Part shown: one piece after another, positions 39,884-50,981 of the stretch | Position numbering within the stretch: the first letter of the stretch is position 1 | How the letters are laid out: the number at the start of each line of letters is the position of its first letter | Assembly: GCA_003280025.1 (NCBI GenBank) | Contig: QCGD01000001.1 | Coordinates: 62,001-126,000 of the forward strand | Source of the DNA: Prochlorococcus sp. AG-363-P06 | Lineage (GTDB): Bacteria > Cyanobacteriota > Cyanobacteriia > PCC-6307 > Cyanobiaceae | Direction: 5' to 3' | Length of the DNA stretch: 64,000 bases | The notes under the pieces: model-generated | Database searches by the model: none | Told to the model about the DNA's origin: nothing | Seen by the model: the letters and a program-made list of their open reading frames with translations, nothing else | Program-made: the position numbers and the translations under genes

Positions 39884-41959
39884 TTGGCACGCGACTTTCC
39901 CCTAGAACGAGTAAGGAACATAGGTATAGCCGCTCATATTGATGCAGGGAAGACAACTACTACTGAACGAATTTTGTTTTATTCAGGTGTTGTTCATAAA
40001 ATTGGAGAAGTTCATGATGGTGCTGCAGTAACAGATTGGATGGATCAAGAAAGAGAGAGAGGAATTACTATTACTGCTGCTGCAATATCTACAAGCTGGC
40101 AGGATCATAGAATTAATATAATAGATACTCCTGGACACGTTGATTTCACAATTGAAGTTGAAAGGTCAATGAGAGTTTTAGATGGTGTTATAGCTGTATT
40201 TTGTGCCGTAGGTGGAGTTCAACCTCAATCTGAAACAGTTTGGCGTCAAGCTGATAGGTACTCTGTTCCAAGAATGGTATTCGTAAATAAGATGGATAGA
40301 ACTGGAGCAGACTTCTTGAAAGTTAATAAGCAAATCAAAGATCGTCTTAAAGCTAATGCACTTCCTATTCAGCTTCCTATTGGAGCTGAAGGTGATCTGT
40401 CAGGTATTATCGATTTAGTAGCTAACAAAGCTTATTTATACAAAAATGATTTAGGTACTGATATTGAAGAGTCTCCTATTCCTTCCGACATGCAGAAAGA
40501 AGCTTTAGAATGGCGCAATAAATTAATGGAAAGCGTTGCAGAGAATGATGAGGAATTAATAGAAATATTTCTAGAAACAGGAGAGCTATCTGAAGAACAA
40601 CTAAAGAAGGGTATTAGGGAAGGGGTTTTAAAACATGGATTGGTTCCTGTTTTATGTGGTTCTGCATTTAAGAATAAAGGTGTTCAACTAGTCTTGGATG
40701 CTGTGGTTGATTACTTGCCGGCTCCAGTTGATGTCAAACCAATACAAGGTGTTTTGCCAAGTGGGAAAGAGGATGTTAGACCCTCCGACGATAATGCTCC
40801 TTTCAGTGCTTTAGCTTTTAAGGTTATGTCAGACCCATATGGAAAACTAACTTTCGTAAGGATGTATTCAGGTGTTCTATCAAAGGGTAGTTACGTTATG
40901 AATTCTACAAAAGACGCTAAAGAAAGAATTTCTAGATTAGTTATACTCAAAGCTGATGAAAGAGAAGAAGTTGATGAGTTAAGAGCTGGAGATTTAGGGG
41001 CAGTTTTGGGTTTAAAGAATACCACTACAGGTGATACTTTATGTAACACTGAAGATCCCATAGTTCTGGAGACTTTGTTTATCCCCGAGCCAGTTATTTC
41101 AGTTGCTGTCGAGCCAAAAACTAAAGGCGATATGGAGAAATTATCCAAGGCTTTAACAGCTTTGTCAGAGGAAGATCCAACATTTAGAGTTAGTACAGAT
41201 CCGGAGACAAATCAGACCGTTATCGCAGGTATGGGTGAATTACATTTGGAAATACTTGTTGATAGAATGTTAAGAGAATTTAAGGTCGAAGCAAATATTG
41301 GAGCTCCTCAGGTTTCTTACAGAGAGACCATACGAACAAGTTCTAAAGGGGAAGGTAAATATGCAAGGCAAACTGGAGGAAAAGGTCAATATGGTCATGT
41401 GATAATAGAAATGGAACCTGCTGAAGTTGGTAAAGGTTTTGAATTCGTTAACAAAATTGTTGGCGGAGCCGTTCCCAAAGAGTATATTGGACCTGCATCA
41501 AATGGGATGAAGGAAACATGCGAATCTGGTGTTCTTGCCGGGTATCCACTTATTGATGTAAAAGTAACACTAGTCGATGGTTCGTTCCACGATGTAGACT
41601 CATCTGAAATGGCCTTCAAAATAGCAGGTTCCATGGCTTTTAAAGATGGGGTTAAAAAATGTAACCCTGTTCTATTAGAGCCTATGATGAAAGTTGAGGT
41701 CGAAAGTCCTGACGACTTTCTTGGATCTGTTATTGGCGATCTCTCCTCTAGGAGAGGTCAAGTCGAAGGACAATCTGTTGATGATGGATTGTCTAAGGTG
41801 CAGGCCAAAGTGCCTTTAGCCGAAATGTTCGGTTATGCCACTCAACTCCGATCAATGACTCAAGGTCGGGGTATATTTTCAATGGAGTTCGCAAATTACG
41901 AGGAAGTTCCTCGTAATGTAGCGGAAGCTATCATTTCCAAGAATCAGGGCAATTCCTGA
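39884..41959 (+). CDS. fusA: Elongation factor G
   Basis: A 691-residue translocation GTPase. G motifs: [15 protein letters not shown] (G1), RGITITAAA (G2), DTPGHVDF (G3) and NKMDR (G4); the domain IV loop [13 protein letters not shown] follows. TTG start at 39884 gives the conserved [15 protein letters not shown] opening, with GGAG 8 bases upstream. It lies 99 bases after rpsG. Confidence 0.97.
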   Translation: MARDFPLERVRNIGIAAHIDAGKTTTTERILFYSGVVHKIGEVHDGAAVTDWMDQERERGITITAAAISTSWQDHRINIIDTPGHVDFTIEVERSMRVLDGVIAVFCAVGGVQPQSETVWRQADRYSVPRMVFVNKMDRTGADFLKVNKQIKDRLKANALPIQLPIGAEGDLSGIIDLVANKAYLYKNDLGTDIEESPIPSDMQKEALEWRNKLMESVAENDEELIEIFLETGELSEEQLKKGIREGVLKHGLVPVLCGSAFKNKGVQLVLDAVVDYLPAPVDVKPIQGVLPSGKEDVRPSDDNAPFSALAFKVMSDPYGKLTFVRMYSGVLSKGSYVMNSTKDAKERISRLVILKADEREEVDELRAGDLGAVLGLKNTTTGDTLCNTEDPIVLETLFIPEPVISVAVEPKTKGDMEKLSKALTALSEEDPTFRVSTDPETNQTVIAGMGELHLEILVDRMLREFKVEANIGAPQVSYRETIRTSSKGEGKYARQTGGKGQYGHVIIEMEPAEVGKGFEFVNKIVGGAVPKEYIGPASNGMKETCESGVLAGYPLIDVKVTLVDGSFHDVDSSEMAFKIAGSMAFKDGVKKCNPVLLEPMMKVEVESPDDFLGSVIGDLSSRRGQVEGQSVDDGLSKVQAKVPLAEMFGYATQLRSMTQGRGIFSMEFANYEEVPRNVAEAIISKNQGNS

Positions 41960-42004
41960 TCTCTGAACTATAAACAAACTTAAACCCTCGATTCTTTAAT
42001 TCAA

Positions 42005-43204
42005 ATGGCTCGCGAGAAGTTCGAAAGAAACAAACCACATGTCAACATAGGTACTATTGGCCATGTTGATCATGGAAAAACAACCCTTACTGCTGCTATT
42101 ACAAACGTATTAGCTAAAAAAGGACAAGCACAAGCTCAAGATTATGGAGACATAGATGGTGCTCCAGAAGAAAGAGAACGTGGCATAACAATTAATACTG
42201 CCCACGTTGAATATGAAACTGAAGGCAGACATTACGCACATGTTGACTGCCCAGGTCATGCTGATTATGTAAAAAATATGATCACAGGTGCTGCTCAAAT
42301 GGATGGCGCGATTTTGGTTTGTGCTGCAACAGATGGTCCTATGGCTCAAACAAAAGAGCATATTCTTTTAGCTAAACAAGTTGGTGTTCCTGCATTGGTA
42401 GTCGCTTTGAATAAATGTGACATGGTTGATGATGAAGAAATCATTGAACTTGTTGAAATGGAAATTAGAGAACTTCTAGATAGTTATGATTTCCCAGGAG
42501 ATGATATACCGATCGTTCAAGTTTCAGGTTTAAAAGCGTTAGAAGGAGATTCTACTTGGGAATCAAAAATTGAAGAATTAATGAAGGCTGTTGACGACAG
42601 TATCCCTGAACCAGAGAGAGAAGTTGATAAGCCATTTTTGATGGCTGTTGAAGACGTATTCTCAATTACAGGTAGAGGAACAGTGGCTACAGGTAGAATT
42701 GAGAGAGGTAAAGTCTTAAAAGGTGAGGAAGTAGAAATTGTTGGTATTAAGGAAACAAGAGTAACTACTGTTACTGGGGTAGAAATGTTCCGTAAGATGC
42801 TTGATGAAGGAATGGCAGGTGATAACGTTGGACTACTTCTTAGGGGTGTTGAAAAAGAAGATATAGAAAGAGGAATGGTTCTTGTCAAGAAAGGATCAAT
42901 TACTCCTCATACACAATTTGAAGGAGAAGTTTATGTTCTTAAAAAAGAAGAAGGTGGCAGACACACTCCTTTCTTCGCGGGATATAGACCACAATTCTAT
43001 ATTAGAACAACTGATGTAACCGGCCAAATTACGGCATTTACTTCTGATGATGGATCTAATGTTGAGATGGTTATGCCTGGAGATAGAATCAAAATGACTG
43101 GCGAATTAATTTGTCCAGTAGCTATCGAACAGGGAATGCGCTTTGCTATTCGGGAAGGAGGACGTACTATTGGGGCCGGTGTTGTGTCTAAAATAATTAA
43201 ATAA
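42005..43204 (+). CDS. tuf: Elongation factor Tu
   Basis: A 399-residue EF-Tu delivering aminoacyl-tRNA. G motifs [44 protein letters not shown] and NKCDM are all present, and domains II and III are full length to the [13 protein letters not shown] end. It carries the cyanobacterial/plastid insertion near residues 180-195. A terminator-like hairpin follows before rpsJ. Confidence 0.98.
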   Translation: MAREKFERNKPHVNIGTIGHVDHGKTTLTAAITNVLAKKGQAQAQDYGDIDGAPEERERGITINTAHVEYETEGRHYAHVDCPGHADYVKNMITGAAQMDGAILVCAATDGPMAQTKEHILLAKQVGVPALVVALNKCDMVDDEEIIELVEMEIRELLDSYDFPGDDIPIVQVSGLKALEGDSTWESKIEELMKAVDDSIPEPEREVDKPFLMAVEDVFSITGRGTVATGRIERGKVLKGEEVEIVGIKETRVTTVTGVEMFRKMLDEGMAGDNVGLLLRGVEKEDIERGMVLVKKGSITPHTQFEGEVYVLKKEEGGRHTPFFAGYRPQFYIRTTDVTGQITAFTSDDGSNVEMVMPGDRIKMTGELICPVAIEQGMRFAIREGGRTIGAGVVSKIIK

Positions 43205-43255
43205 TTTCTATTTTTTAGAAGTTACCCTCTATCACTTAAAATAAACAAATAGATT

Positions 43256-43282
43256 AGGGTTGTTTTAATTAACAACCCTTTT
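43256..43282 (+). terminator. Terminator or attenuator between tuf and rpsJ
   Basis: Nine-base perfect stem AGGGTTGTT (43256-43264), six-base loop, AACAACCCT (43271-43279), then T43280-T43282. The T-run is short, so it may only partly terminate, reducing rpsJ relative to tuf. rpsJ starts 22 bases after it. Confidence 0.7.
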
Positions 43283-43303
43283 CCTAGAAGTTAATTTGAA
43301 ATT

Positions 43304-43624
43304 ATGACTGCATCTATTGCACAACAAAAAATACGAATAAGACTTAAAGCATTTGATAGAAGAATGCTTGATTTATCTTGTGACAAAATAATACAAACAG
43401 CTGATACAACAGCTGCCTCAGCTATTGGTCCTATTCCTTTACCCACGAAAAGAAAAATTTATTGTGTTCTAAGATCTCCACATGTAGATAAGGATTCTAG
43501 AGAGCATTTTGAAACAAGAACGCATAGAAGAATAATTGATATTTATAGTCCATCAGCTAAAACTATTGATGCATTAATGAAGCTAGATCTTCCTAGTGGT
43601 GTCGATATAGAAGTGAAACTTTAA
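43304..43624 (+). CDS. rpsJ: 30S ribosomal protein S10
   Basis: A 106-residue S10 with [40 protein letters not shown] and [20 protein letters not shown]10 is in the small-subunit head and also forms the NusB-S10 antitermination complex. Its location after tuf, not before rplC, is the cyanobacterial and plastid arrangement. Confidence 0.98.
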   Translation: MTASIAQQKIRIRLKAFDRRMLDLSCDKIIQTADTTAASAIGPIPLPTKRKIYCVLRSPHVDKDSREHFETRTHRRIIDIYSPSAKTIDALMKLDLPSGVDIEVKL

Positions 43625-43681
43625 GAAAGCCCGAAATGGACTTTAATTTACTAGTATAAACTTGTAATAAATGAGGTTTAA

Positions 43682-44338
43682 ATGGGAGAGCTCTCAGTAA
43701 GGGAATTACCTATATTCCCTTTGCCAGAGGTGGTTCTTTTCCCACAAGAAGTATTGCCTTTACATATATTTGAATCAAGATACAGAATAATGTTGCAGTC
43801 GGTACTTGAAACAGATTCTATGTTTGGAGTTATTAAATGGGATCCGAATACTAAAAGTATGGCAAATGTAGGTTGCTGTGCCCAGATAATAAAGCACCAA
43901 ACAGCAGAAGATGGAAGAAGTAATATCATTACCCTTGGTCAACAAAGATTTCAAGTTTTAGAAATTGTTCGTTCAACCCCATATAGCTCCGCAATGGTGA
44001 GTTGGATTAATGACGAAAATGTTGATAATTTTCAGAAGTTAGATGCTTTAAAAGATTCTGTTACTGAAGCACTGAGTGATGTTGTCAAATTAACAAGCAA
44101 ATTGACCAATTCAAAAAAAAATCTTCCTGAGAAATTACCTAATAACCCAATGGAATTATCTTTTTGGATAGCTTCTCATCTAGGAGGAGCTGTTTCGGAT
44201 GAACAGCAAAGATTATTAGAAGAGAGAAATACTTATACACGTTTAAAAAGGGAGTTTGAAATGTTAGACCATACAAGAAAACAGCTAGCAGCTAGAACGG
44301 CCTTGAAAGAGAGTTTTCCTGATATTAAAGAAAATTAA
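43682..44338 (+). CDS. Lon N-terminal-domain (substrate-binding) protein
   Basis: A 218-residue stand-alone Lon N-terminal domain (PUA-like): VRELPIFPLPEVVLFPQEVL, PLHIFESRYRIML, then a helical C-terminal part (LLEERNTYTRLKREFEMLDH). There is no AAA+ or protease domain, so it is not Lon protease itself. Such proteins are common in cyanobacteria, with no firm function. It directly abuts the methyltransferase gene (stop and ATG adjacent). Confidence 0.85.
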   Translation: MGELSVRELPIFPLPEVVLFPQEVLPLHIFESRYRIMLQSVLETDSMFGVIKWDPNTKSMANVGCCAQIIKHQTAEDGRSNIITLGQQRFQVLEIVRSTPYSSAMVSWINDENVDNFQKLDALKDSVTEALSDVVKLTSKLTNSKKNLPEKLPNNPMELSFWIASHLGGAVSDEQQRLLEERNTYTRLKREFEMLDHTRKQLAARTALKESFPDIKEN

Positions 44339-45277
44339 ATGTTGGAATTTTTATTGCCACTTATATTTTTAGTATTTATTTTTGTGTCTGTCTCTTTAAT
44401 ACTTTGGAGAATTAATACTAGAAAATTTCTTTCTTCTGGAACTGTGGCAGCGGCATATGATTCATGGACTCAGGATAAACTACTTGAGAGATTATGGGGT
44501 GAACATATACATTTGGGTTTCTATTCCCCAGATCAGGATAATACTGATTTTAGACAAGCTAAAGTAAACTTCGTTCATGAGTTAGTTCGTTGGAGTGGTT
44601 TAGATAGATTACCAAAAGGATCGCGGATACTTGATGTAGGCTGCGGAATTGGAGGAAGCTCAAGGATTCTTGCAAAGTATTATGGATTTAATGTTACAGG
44701 GATAACCATTAGTCCTGCGCAAGTTAAAAGGGCAATAGAACTTACTCCTTATGAACTTAATTGCAACTTTCAAGTTATGGATGCTTTAGATTTAGAATTT
44801 GAAGATGGAACATTTGATGGTATTTGGAGTGTAGAAGCAGGAGCCCATATGAATGACAAAACTAAGTTTGCTGACGAAATGTTAAGAGCTTTAAGGCCTG
44901 GTGGATATATGGCATTAGCTGATTGGAACTCAAGAGATTTAAAAACTAATCCTCCATCTTTTTTCGAAAAAATTATCCTAAACCAATTACTCGAACAGTG
45001 GGTTCATCCTGATTTTATTAGTATTAATGACTTTGTTGATGTTCTTCAACATAATAAAAATAGTTCAGGTAAAGTGATTTCTGAAAATTGGAGTTCTTAT
45101 ACTAATCCATCTTGGTATGATTCAATTATTGAGGGATTTAGAAGACCTAGTGCAATTTTATCTCTTGGTCCTCTAGCATTAGTAAAGTCTATAAGAGAGA
45201 TTCCTACAATACTTCTCATGAATTGGGCCTTTAGAAAAGGTTTAATGGAATTTGGAGTTTATAAATGTAGAGGTTAA
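44339..45277 (+). CDS. SAM-dependent methyltransferase, tocopherol-methyltransferase-like
   Basis: A 312-residue class I methyltransferase with an N-terminal membrane helix (about residues 2-24). Motif I is ILDVGCGIGGSSRILAKYYG, followed by GITISPAQVKRA and the acidic MDALDLEFEDGTFDGIWS and RPGGYMALADW. The pattern is nearest to gamma-tocopherol and related quinone/sterol methyltransferases of cyanobacteria and plants, but the substrate cannot be assigned. Probably co-transcribed with the Lon-domain gene. Confidence 0.82.
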   Translation: MLEFLLPLIFLVFIFVSVSLILWRINTRKFLSSGTVAAAYDSWTQDKLLERLWGEHIHLGFYSPDQDNTDFRQAKVNFVHELVRWSGLDRLPKGSRILDVGCGIGGSSRILAKYYGFNVTGITISPAQVKRAIELTPYELNCNFQVMDALDLEFEDGTFDGIWSVEAGAHMNDKTKFADEMLRALRPGGYMALADWNSRDLKTNPPSFFEKIILNQLLEQWVHPDFISINDFVDVLQHNKNSSGKVISENWSSYTNPSWYDSIIEGFRRPSAILSLGPLALVKSIREIPTILLMNWAFRKGLMEFGVYKCRG

Positions 45278-45278
45278 G

Positions 45279-46124
45279 TTAATCTAAATCAATATTTTGA
45301 GAACAATAACAACCGAAATCTATGAAATGCTCACATAAAGGTTTGATGTGTTTTTTCAAATCTAAGATGTCTTCAATACTTTTTTGACTTTTTATCTCTA
45401 AATCAACGTAAATTATATATTCTCCTAATGCTCTCTTAGAAGGCCTTGATTCTATTTTGCTCATATTGAATCCAAACTCTGCAATATAATTTAATGCTTT
45501 AAGTAAAGCACCAGGTTTATTAGAGAGCAATGAGAAGGCAAAACTGGCAATATTGACTTTTGACGAAATAGATTCCTTGCTCAACAAGACAAATCGTGTG
45601 CAATTTCCTGGCACATCATTAATAGGAAAGGCTAATTCTTTTAGTCCTTCTATTTTTATTAATGATTTTGATCCAATCGCAGCTCTAAATGTACTACTTT
45701 TTATCATATTTACAGCTTCTGAGGTTGAATTGGTGGGAAGAGTGATTGCGTTTGGAAGATGTTCAGATAACCATTCGGAACATTGAGCTAAGGCTTGTGG
45801 ATGCGATAATACTTCTGAGATGCCTGAAATTTCTCCATTACTTATCAATGCATGTTTTATCGGTAATACAATTGCTTTGTTGATATTAATATCAGGAAAT
45901 TTCCAAAGTGAATCTAAAGTTGCTGTAACGCCTCCTTCTACAGAGTTTTCTATAGGTACTACTGCCGCATCACAATTGTTGTAGGCTATTGATTTAATAA
46001 CCGAATTTAACCCATTACATGGTACAAATATAGGTGTCTGAAAACCGGCAAGCTTTGATAAAATATGAGCTGCTTTTTCTGCGTATGTCCCTTTAGGACC
46101 TAAATATGCAACTTGTTTGCGCAT
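45279..46124 (-). CDS. pheA: Prephenate dehydratase
   Basis: A 281-residue monofunctional prephenate dehydratase (prephenate to phenylpyruvate, phenylalanine pathway). N-terminal VAYLGPKGTYAEKAAHIL, the catalytic TRF in NCTRFVLLSKE, and a C-terminal ACT regulatory domain (KPGALLKALNYIAEFGFNMS, KIESRPSKRALGEYIIYVDL), the usual site of Phe feedback. No chorismate mutase domain is fused. It converges with the methyltransferase and ends 2 bases from it. Confidence 0.95.
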   Translation of the reverse strand: MRKQVAYLGPKGTYAEKAAHILSKLAGFQTPIFVPCNGLNSVIKSIAYNNCDAAVVPIENSVEGGVTATLDSLWKFPDININKAIVLPIKHALISNGEISGISEVLSHPQALAQCSEWLSEHLPNAITLPTNSTSEAVNMIKSSTFRAAIGSKSLIKIEGLKELAFPINDVPGNCTRFVLLSKESISSKVNIASFAFSLLSNKPGALLKALNYIAEFGFNMSKIESRPSKRALGEYIIYVDLEIKSQKSIEDILDLKKHIKPLCEHFIDFGCYCSQNIDLD

Positions 46125-46176
46125 GATTAATTGTAAGAAAAAAAGAAATCAAATAAGCATTGGAGGTATATAGAAA

Positions 46177-46695
46177 ATGCTATTGGCTTTTGATGCTAAA
46201 CAGAAACTAAACCTTTCTGTGACAAGTAATAAAGAATATCTTTCTAACTATCTTTTGGAAGAAGAAAGAGTTGTTGGAGCAATGCTGGACTCCAGAAAAT
46301 TAGTTCCTGAAGGGGAAGGTAAGTATAAGTATACAGTAACAAGTTTCAAGGTTTTTCAATTAGATATTAATCCTGTTGTATCAATTGGGGTAGAGAATAA
46401 AGATGGTGTTTTAACAATGAGCGCACTCGATAGTAAATTAGACGGTTTAGGGATGATAGATGATTTTAAGCTCATTTTGAAAGCAAATTTACAAGCAACT
46501 GATATTGGATTAGAGGGAGAAGCTCTTTTAGGGGTATCGGTAAGTCAACCCCCTTTATTGAAACTCGTTCCAAAGAAAATATTGGAATCTACTGGTCATT
46601 CTGTGTTGAATGGGATCTTATTAGGGATAAAGGCTAGGGTTCAACAACAATTAGTGAAAGATTTTTTAGATTGGTGTGAATCAAAGCAGATTTGA
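46177..46695 (+). CDS. DUF1997 family protein
   Basis: A 172-residue protein matching the cyanobacterial/plant DUF1997 family, with a lipid-binding-like beta fold: [40 protein letters not shown] and the C-terminal [20 protein letters not shown]. Function is unknown; plant homologues are chloroplast-targeted. GGAGG lies about 11 bases before the start. It overlaps the 3' end of rnhB by 15 bases on the opposite strand. Confidence 0.8.
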   Translation: MLLAFDAKQKLNLSVTSNKEYLSNYLLEEERVVGAMLDSRKLVPEGEGKYKYTVTSFKVFQLDINPVVSIGVENKDGVLTMSALDSKLDGLGMIDDFKLILKANLQATDIGLEGEALLGVSVSQPPLLKLVPKKILESTGHSVLNGILLGIKARVQQQLVKDFLDWCESKQI

Positions 46696-47262
46696 TTTTG
46701 TCAGGAAACTTTTCCTATGAAGATTAGTTATTCCATTTTCTTTGATACTGCAAAGATGTCCTCTCGTTCCATATCCTTTGTTTTTGAAGATTATATATCC
46801 AGGGTATTTCTTCTCTAATCTTTCCATAAGAATGTCACGAGATACTTTTGCGATTATGCTGGCTGCAGCAATTGAGGTAAATTTGGAATCCCCTGCAATT
46901 ATATTTCTTTGATTGCCCTCCCAAGGTCTCAGCAATAATGGGCCATCAATTAGTAGCTCAGATGGTCTATCTCTTAATTTCTTTACAGCTCTAAGCATTG
47001 AAAGTTCAGTTGCAATTCTTATACCAAATTCATCTATTTCTCTTACCGATGATTGCCCTATTCCGTGATCTGAAGATAGTTTAATTATATGGGGTACAAG
47101 AAATTCTCTTTTTTTTGGAGTTAATTTTTTACTATCTATTACACCTAATTTTTTTAGGGCTAATCCATTTTGTTTTGTTATAACTATAGCTGCTGAGAAA
47201 ACTGGTCCAAAAACTGCTCCCCGGCCAACTTCATCAATTCCTATTTCAAACAATTTATTCAA
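46681..47262 (-). CDS. rnhB: Ribonuclease HII
   Basis: A 193-residue RNase HII that removes ribonucleotides from DNA and RNA primers. The DEG-type motif [20 protein letters not shown] and the later [15 protein letters not shown] and [17 protein letters not shown] are characteristic. It overlaps rne by 8 bases, forming an rne-rnhB unit as is usual in picocyanobacteria. Confidence 0.95.
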   Translation of the reverse strand: MNKLFEIGIDEVGRGAVFGPVFSAAIVITKQNGLALKKLGVIDSKKLTPKKREFLVPHIIKLSSDHGIGQSSVREIDEFGIRIATELSMLRAVKKLRDRPSELLIDGPLLLRPWEGNQRNIIAGDSKFTSIAAASIIAKVSRDILMERLEKKYPGYIIFKNKGYGTRGHLCSIKENGITNLHRKSFLTKSNLL

Positions 47263-49099
47263 TACTTGCTGAAGATCTTCTCCTTTTTTTTCTTGAATTA
47301 TTTATCTCATCTGTAAGTTCAAGTTCGCTTCCCTTTTCTATTACTTCAAATTCCTCATTTTCATTCATGATTTGAGGTAATGAATTGTTCGTATTAACTT
47401 CTTCATTCGCACTTCTCTCCTCAATCTCTTCTTGCACCTGTGATTTTAAGATTTTCTTACTTTGTTTTTTCGCATTTAATTTTGTTGTTGACTTTTTAGT
47501 ACTGTTTAAGATTTCTGCTTTTTCTTTATTTTCATTATCCTCTAAAAGTACAAGATTATTACTAGTTATATATTCTTTGCCTAATTTTATTAGTGGATTA
47601 ATACCTAATTGACTGTAAACAACTTTCTCATCAATAGTAAGATCCATAGATATTAAGTTTTTTTCTTTCGAATTAGATGTCAACATATCATCAACATTTT
47701 TCTTTTTATTAGAAAGATCTTCTTTATTTGAATTATTAGTTTTCTGTAATTCTTTTTCAACTATTTTTTCCTGCTTATTAATTAACGGTATATGGTCTAG
47801 TTCTTGAGTTTTGGTAGTATTTGACTTATTAAGTTTCCCTCCAATATGTTTGCCTGCTAAATTATAATTTTGAAAATTTAATAAATTCTCCACATGTCCT
47901 AAACCATTGCAAGCACTACACTTCTCTCCAAATAATTCATATATGTTTTGACCTTGCCTTCTTCTGGTTAATTCTACTAACCCTAATTCAGTTAACTGAG
48001 CAATCTGAGGTCTTGCAGAATCATCCTTTATTGATGAAGTAAAATGTTCAAGTAATTGGAATTGATCTCTTCTAGATTCCATATCAATAAAATCTACTAT
48101 GATAACTCCTCCAATATTTCTTAATTTCATTTGCCTTGAGATTTCAAGTGCTGCTTCGCAATTTGTCCATAAAACAGTTTGTCTTGAGTTTGCTGATCTT
48201 GTAAAAGAGCCAGAATTGACATCAATTACTGTTAAGGCTTCAGTGGGTTCAATAATTATATAACCTCCTGAAGGTAGGTCTACTCTAGGTTGAAGAGATT
48301 TTTGAATAGTTTTCTTAATTTCGTATTTTTCTAAAATATGTTCTTTTAAGTCGTTATCGTGGAATTCAATTTCTAAATTAGATTCATTACTTTTTAAAAA
48401 GTCCTTTGCTTTATCTACTAATAATTTATTATCTATAATAATTTTCTTAGTTACTGAATTAACATGATCTCTCAATATTTTTAGGGAAAAATCATCATCT
48501 CGCTTTATTAAACTTGGCGGATTAGAATTCTCTGAAATTTTTAAAATTTCTTCCCATTTTTGAATTAAATTTTCTAAATCCTCAATGATTAATTCTTCTT
48601 TTATATTTTCTGACTCTGTTCTAAATAGTATACCTGTGCTGGGTGGTTTTGTTAAAACTCCGAGAGCTCTTAAGCGACTTCTTTCTGTCTCGGTGTTGAT
48701 TTTTCTCGAGATATTTACACCTTGTCCATAAGGTTGCAAAATTAAGTATTTCCCAGGTATTGAGATATTTCCGTTAAGTCTAGGTCCTTTATTTCCCGTA
48801 GGTTCCTTCATTACTTGTACGAGAACTTTTTGTTTTGGTTCTAGTAATTCAGTAATACCTAATACACCTTTTTTAAGTTTTAATGGACCTAGATCTGATA
48901 CATGAATAAAACCATTTTTATCACTTTCACCAATATCTATGAAAGCAGCATCAATGCCAGGAAGAACATTTTCAACTGTTCCTAAGAAAATATCCCCAAT
49001 TTGATATTGACCTTGTGCGACGATTAATTCATCAACTCGATCATCTGTGAGTAGTGCTGCAATTCGCGCCTGCTCAGCTATGACAATTTGCTGAGACAT
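47255..49099 (-). CDS. rne: Ribonuclease E/G
   Basis: A 614-residue cyanobacterial RNase E. The catalytic half has an S1 domain ([19 protein letters not shown]), 5'-sensor, the DNase I-like site with [11 protein letters not shown] and [11 protein letters not shown], and the Zn-link [10 protein letters not shown]. The C-terminal about 200 residues are a low-complexity tail ending with the basic cluster RKKRRRSSA, which resembles the C-terminal Arg-rich motif shown in other cyanobacteria to bind PNPase. It initiates mRNA decay and rRNA/tRNA processing. Confidence 0.95.
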   Translation of the reverse strand: MSQQIVIAEQARIAALLTDDRVDELIVAQGQYQIGDIFLGTVENVLPGIDAAFIDIGESDKNGFIHVSDLGPLKLKKGVLGITELLEPKQKVLVQVMKEPTGNKGPRLNGNISIPGKYLILQPYGQGVNISRKINTETERSRLRALGVLTKPPSTGILFRTESENIKEELIIEDLENLIQKWEEILKISENSNPPSLIKRDDDFSLKILRDHVNSVTKKIIIDNKLLVDKAKDFLKSNESNLEIEFHDNDLKEHILEKYEIKKTIQKSLQPRVDLPSGGYIIIEPTEALTVIDVNSGSFTRSANSRQTVLWTNCEAALEISRQMKLRNIGGVIIVDFIDMESRRDQFQLLEHFTSSIKDDSARPQIAQLTELGLVELTRRRQGQNIYELFGEKCSACNGLGHVENLLNFQNYNLAGKHIGGKLNKSNTTKTQELDHIPLINKQEKIVEKELQKTNNSNKEDLSNKKKNVDDMLTSNSKEKNLISMDLTIDEKVVYSQLGINPLIKLGKEYITSNNLVLLEDNENKEKAEILNSTKKSTTKLNAKKQSKKILKSQVQEEIEERSANEEVNTNNSLPQIMNENEEFEVIEKGSELELTDEINNSRKKRRRSSASIE

Positions 49100-49399
49100 A
49101 AACTAAATTTAAGAAGGTTTTGGATTTTAAAATCATTTAAAATTAAATAATTTAATTTTTATTAATCGATGAGCAATTATTTTTAGCTAGGATTATTTGA
49201 CTTTTTTAAATAATTATTTAGCAGTTAAATTATGCTACTTATACTAGCTTTAGAGGACTTTCAAACAATTTAAAATTGATTGTAAGCTATGATTTTTCTT
49301 TTAATTAAATCATAACTAGTATTATTTTAACATTTAATTATCACTAAAGCACATTCATCCATTATTCTTATTAAAGATTAAATTCCTTTTTGCTCTAAA
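49100..49399. promoter_or_regulatory. rne / dapL divergent region and probable long rne 5' leader
   Basis: A 300-base gene-free, very AT-rich region between divergent rne and dapL starts. On the minus strand it has A/T-rich, U-run-containing sequence such as RNase E would cut. Autoregulation of rne through its 5' UTR is established in E. coli, and alternative rne transcripts lacking much of the 5' UTR have been described in Prochlorococcus MED4 under phage infection. I see no strong terminator, RNA gene or clear hairpin. Confidence 0.5.
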
Positions 49400-50626
49400 G
49401 TGGTTCAAGTAAACGAAAACTATTTAAAACTAAAAGCAGGCTATTTATTTCCTGAAATTTCTAAAAGAGTTAATGCTTATATTAAGAATAATAGTAGTTG
49501 TGACATTATTAAGCTTGGCATTGGGGATGTAACAGAAGCATTACCTAAATCATGCAGAGATGCAATGAGTAAAGCATTAAATGAGATGGGAACAAAAGAT
49601 GGGTTTAGAGGTTATGGACCAGAACAAGGATATCCCTGGCTTAGAGCAAAAATATCCGATAATGACTTTATGTCAAGAGGTTGTCAAATAGCACCAGAGG
49701 AAATCTTTGTTTCAGACGGGTCAAAATGCGACAGTAGCAATATTTTAGACATTCTTGGTAATGATAATTCAATTGCTGTAACAGATCCTGTGTACCCAGT
49801 TTACGTAGATAGTAATGTGATGACTGGAAGAACTGGAGAGTCTCTCCAAGATGGAACTTATCAGGGCTTAATGTATCTCCCAATAAATGAAGAAAATAAT
49901 TTTTTGCCTGAAATACCTACGAGTAAAGTTGATATTATATATCTTTGTTTTCCTAATAATCCTACTGGAGCAATAATTACTAAAGTAGATTTGAAGAAAT
50001 GGGTTGATTACGCCAATCAAAACAATTCATTAATACTTTTTGATGCCGCTTATGAAGCCTTTATTCAAGATAAGGATCTTCCTCATTCAATATATGAGAT
50101 AGATGGAGCCAAGGATTGTGCTATAGAGTTTAGATCCTTTTCAAAGAATGCTGGCTTTACAGGAGTAAGATGTGCTTATACAGTAATACCTAAAAATCTT
50201 TCAGGGCTGAATTCAAAAAGTAAAAAAATTAATTTGTGGTCTCTTTGGAATAGGCGACAATCAACTAAATTTAATGGCGTGAGCTACATTGTTCAAAGGG
50301 GGGCAGAGGCGGTGTATTCTTCTGATGGTAAAAAAGAAGTGAAAGATCTTATTGGTTTTTATATGGAAAATGCCAAGATTATGAAAAATAAACTTAAGAC
50401 GGCAGGTTTTACCGTATATGGTGGGGATAACGCTCCTTATATTTGGATAAAAGTTCCAGACCAAATGACCTCTTGGGATTTTTTCGACTATCTATTAGAA
50501 AAAGCAAATGTTGTAGGGACTCCTGGAAGTGGATTTGGATTGTCAGGGGAAGGTTATTTCCGTTTGTCAGCATTTAACTCTCGAGAAAAAGTTATTGATG
50601 CAATGGAAAGAATCATTAGCATATAA
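49400..50626 (+). CDS. dapL: LL-diaminopimelate aminotransferase
   Basis: A 408-residue class I/II PLP aminotransferase. [18 protein letters not shown] at the N-terminus, [29 protein letters not shown] and the PLP-lysine segment [19 protein letters not shown] identify DapL, which converts tetrahydrodipicolinate directly to LL-diaminopimelate for lysine and peptidoglycan, bypassing acylated intermediates. This is the plant/cyanobacterial/Chlamydia route. GTG start at 49400. Confidence 0.96.
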   Translation: MVQVNENYLKLKAGYLFPEISKRVNAYIKNNSSCDIIKLGIGDVTEALPKSCRDAMSKALNEMGTKDGFRGYGPEQGYPWLRAKISDNDFMSRGCQIAPEEIFVSDGSKCDSSNILDILGNDNSIAVTDPVYPVYVDSNVMTGRTGESLQDGTYQGLMYLPINEENNFLPEIPTSKVDIIYLCFPNNPTGAIITKVDLKKWVDYANQNNSLILFDAAYEAFIQDKDLPHSIYEIDGAKDCAIEFRSFSKNAGFTGVRCAYTVIPKNLSGLNSKSKKINLWSLWNRRQSTKFNGVSYIVQRGAEAVYSSDGKKEVKDLIGFYMENAKIMKNKLKTAGFTVYGGDNAPYIWIKVPDQMTSWDFFDYLLEKANVVGTPGSGFGLSGEGYFRLSAFNSREKVIDAMERIISI

Positions 50627-50672
50627 TATTAGAGATTAATGAAATAACAAAAATTTTAAATGGTAAGTAAAA

Positions 50673-50966
50673 ATGGAAAATAATAATGCAGCTGTTATTG
50701 AAAAGAAACCTGCAGAATTAAAAAACAAATCTCCTAAATATAAGGTTTTACTTCATAATGATCCTATTAATTCTATGGAGTATGTCACTATTTCACTACG
50801 AGAGGTTGTCCCACAATTAAGTGAGCAAGATGCTATTGCTATTATGCTAGAAGCTCATAATACTGGGATAGGTTTAGTCATTGTTTGCGATCTAGAACCA
50901 GCAGAGTTTTATTCAGAATCATTAAAATCCAAAGGAATTTCTAGTTCAATTGAGAAAGAGGATTAA
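50673..50966 (+). CDS. clpS: ATP-dependent Clp protease adaptor ClpS
   Basis: A 97-residue ClpS, the adaptor that delivers N-degron substrates to ClpC/ClpP. The binding-pocket region YKVLLHNDPINSMEYV and the later MLEAHNTGIGLVIVCDLEPA are clear. The first about 20 residues form the flexible N-terminal extension. Cyanobacteria commonly have two forms; the HNDP motif suggests the ClpS1-like form. Confidence 0.93.
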   Translation: MENNNAAVIEKKPAELKNKSPKYKVLLHNDPINSMEYVTISLREVVPQLSEQDAIAIMLEAHNTGIGLVIVCDLEPAEFYSESLKSKGISSSIEKED

Positions 50967-50981
50967 TAACGGTTACATTTA

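Noticed and set aside
42517-42888. Minus-strand 123-residue ORF within tuf
   Set aside because: Antisense to EF-Tu, Ser/Thr/Pro-rich composition; shadow.
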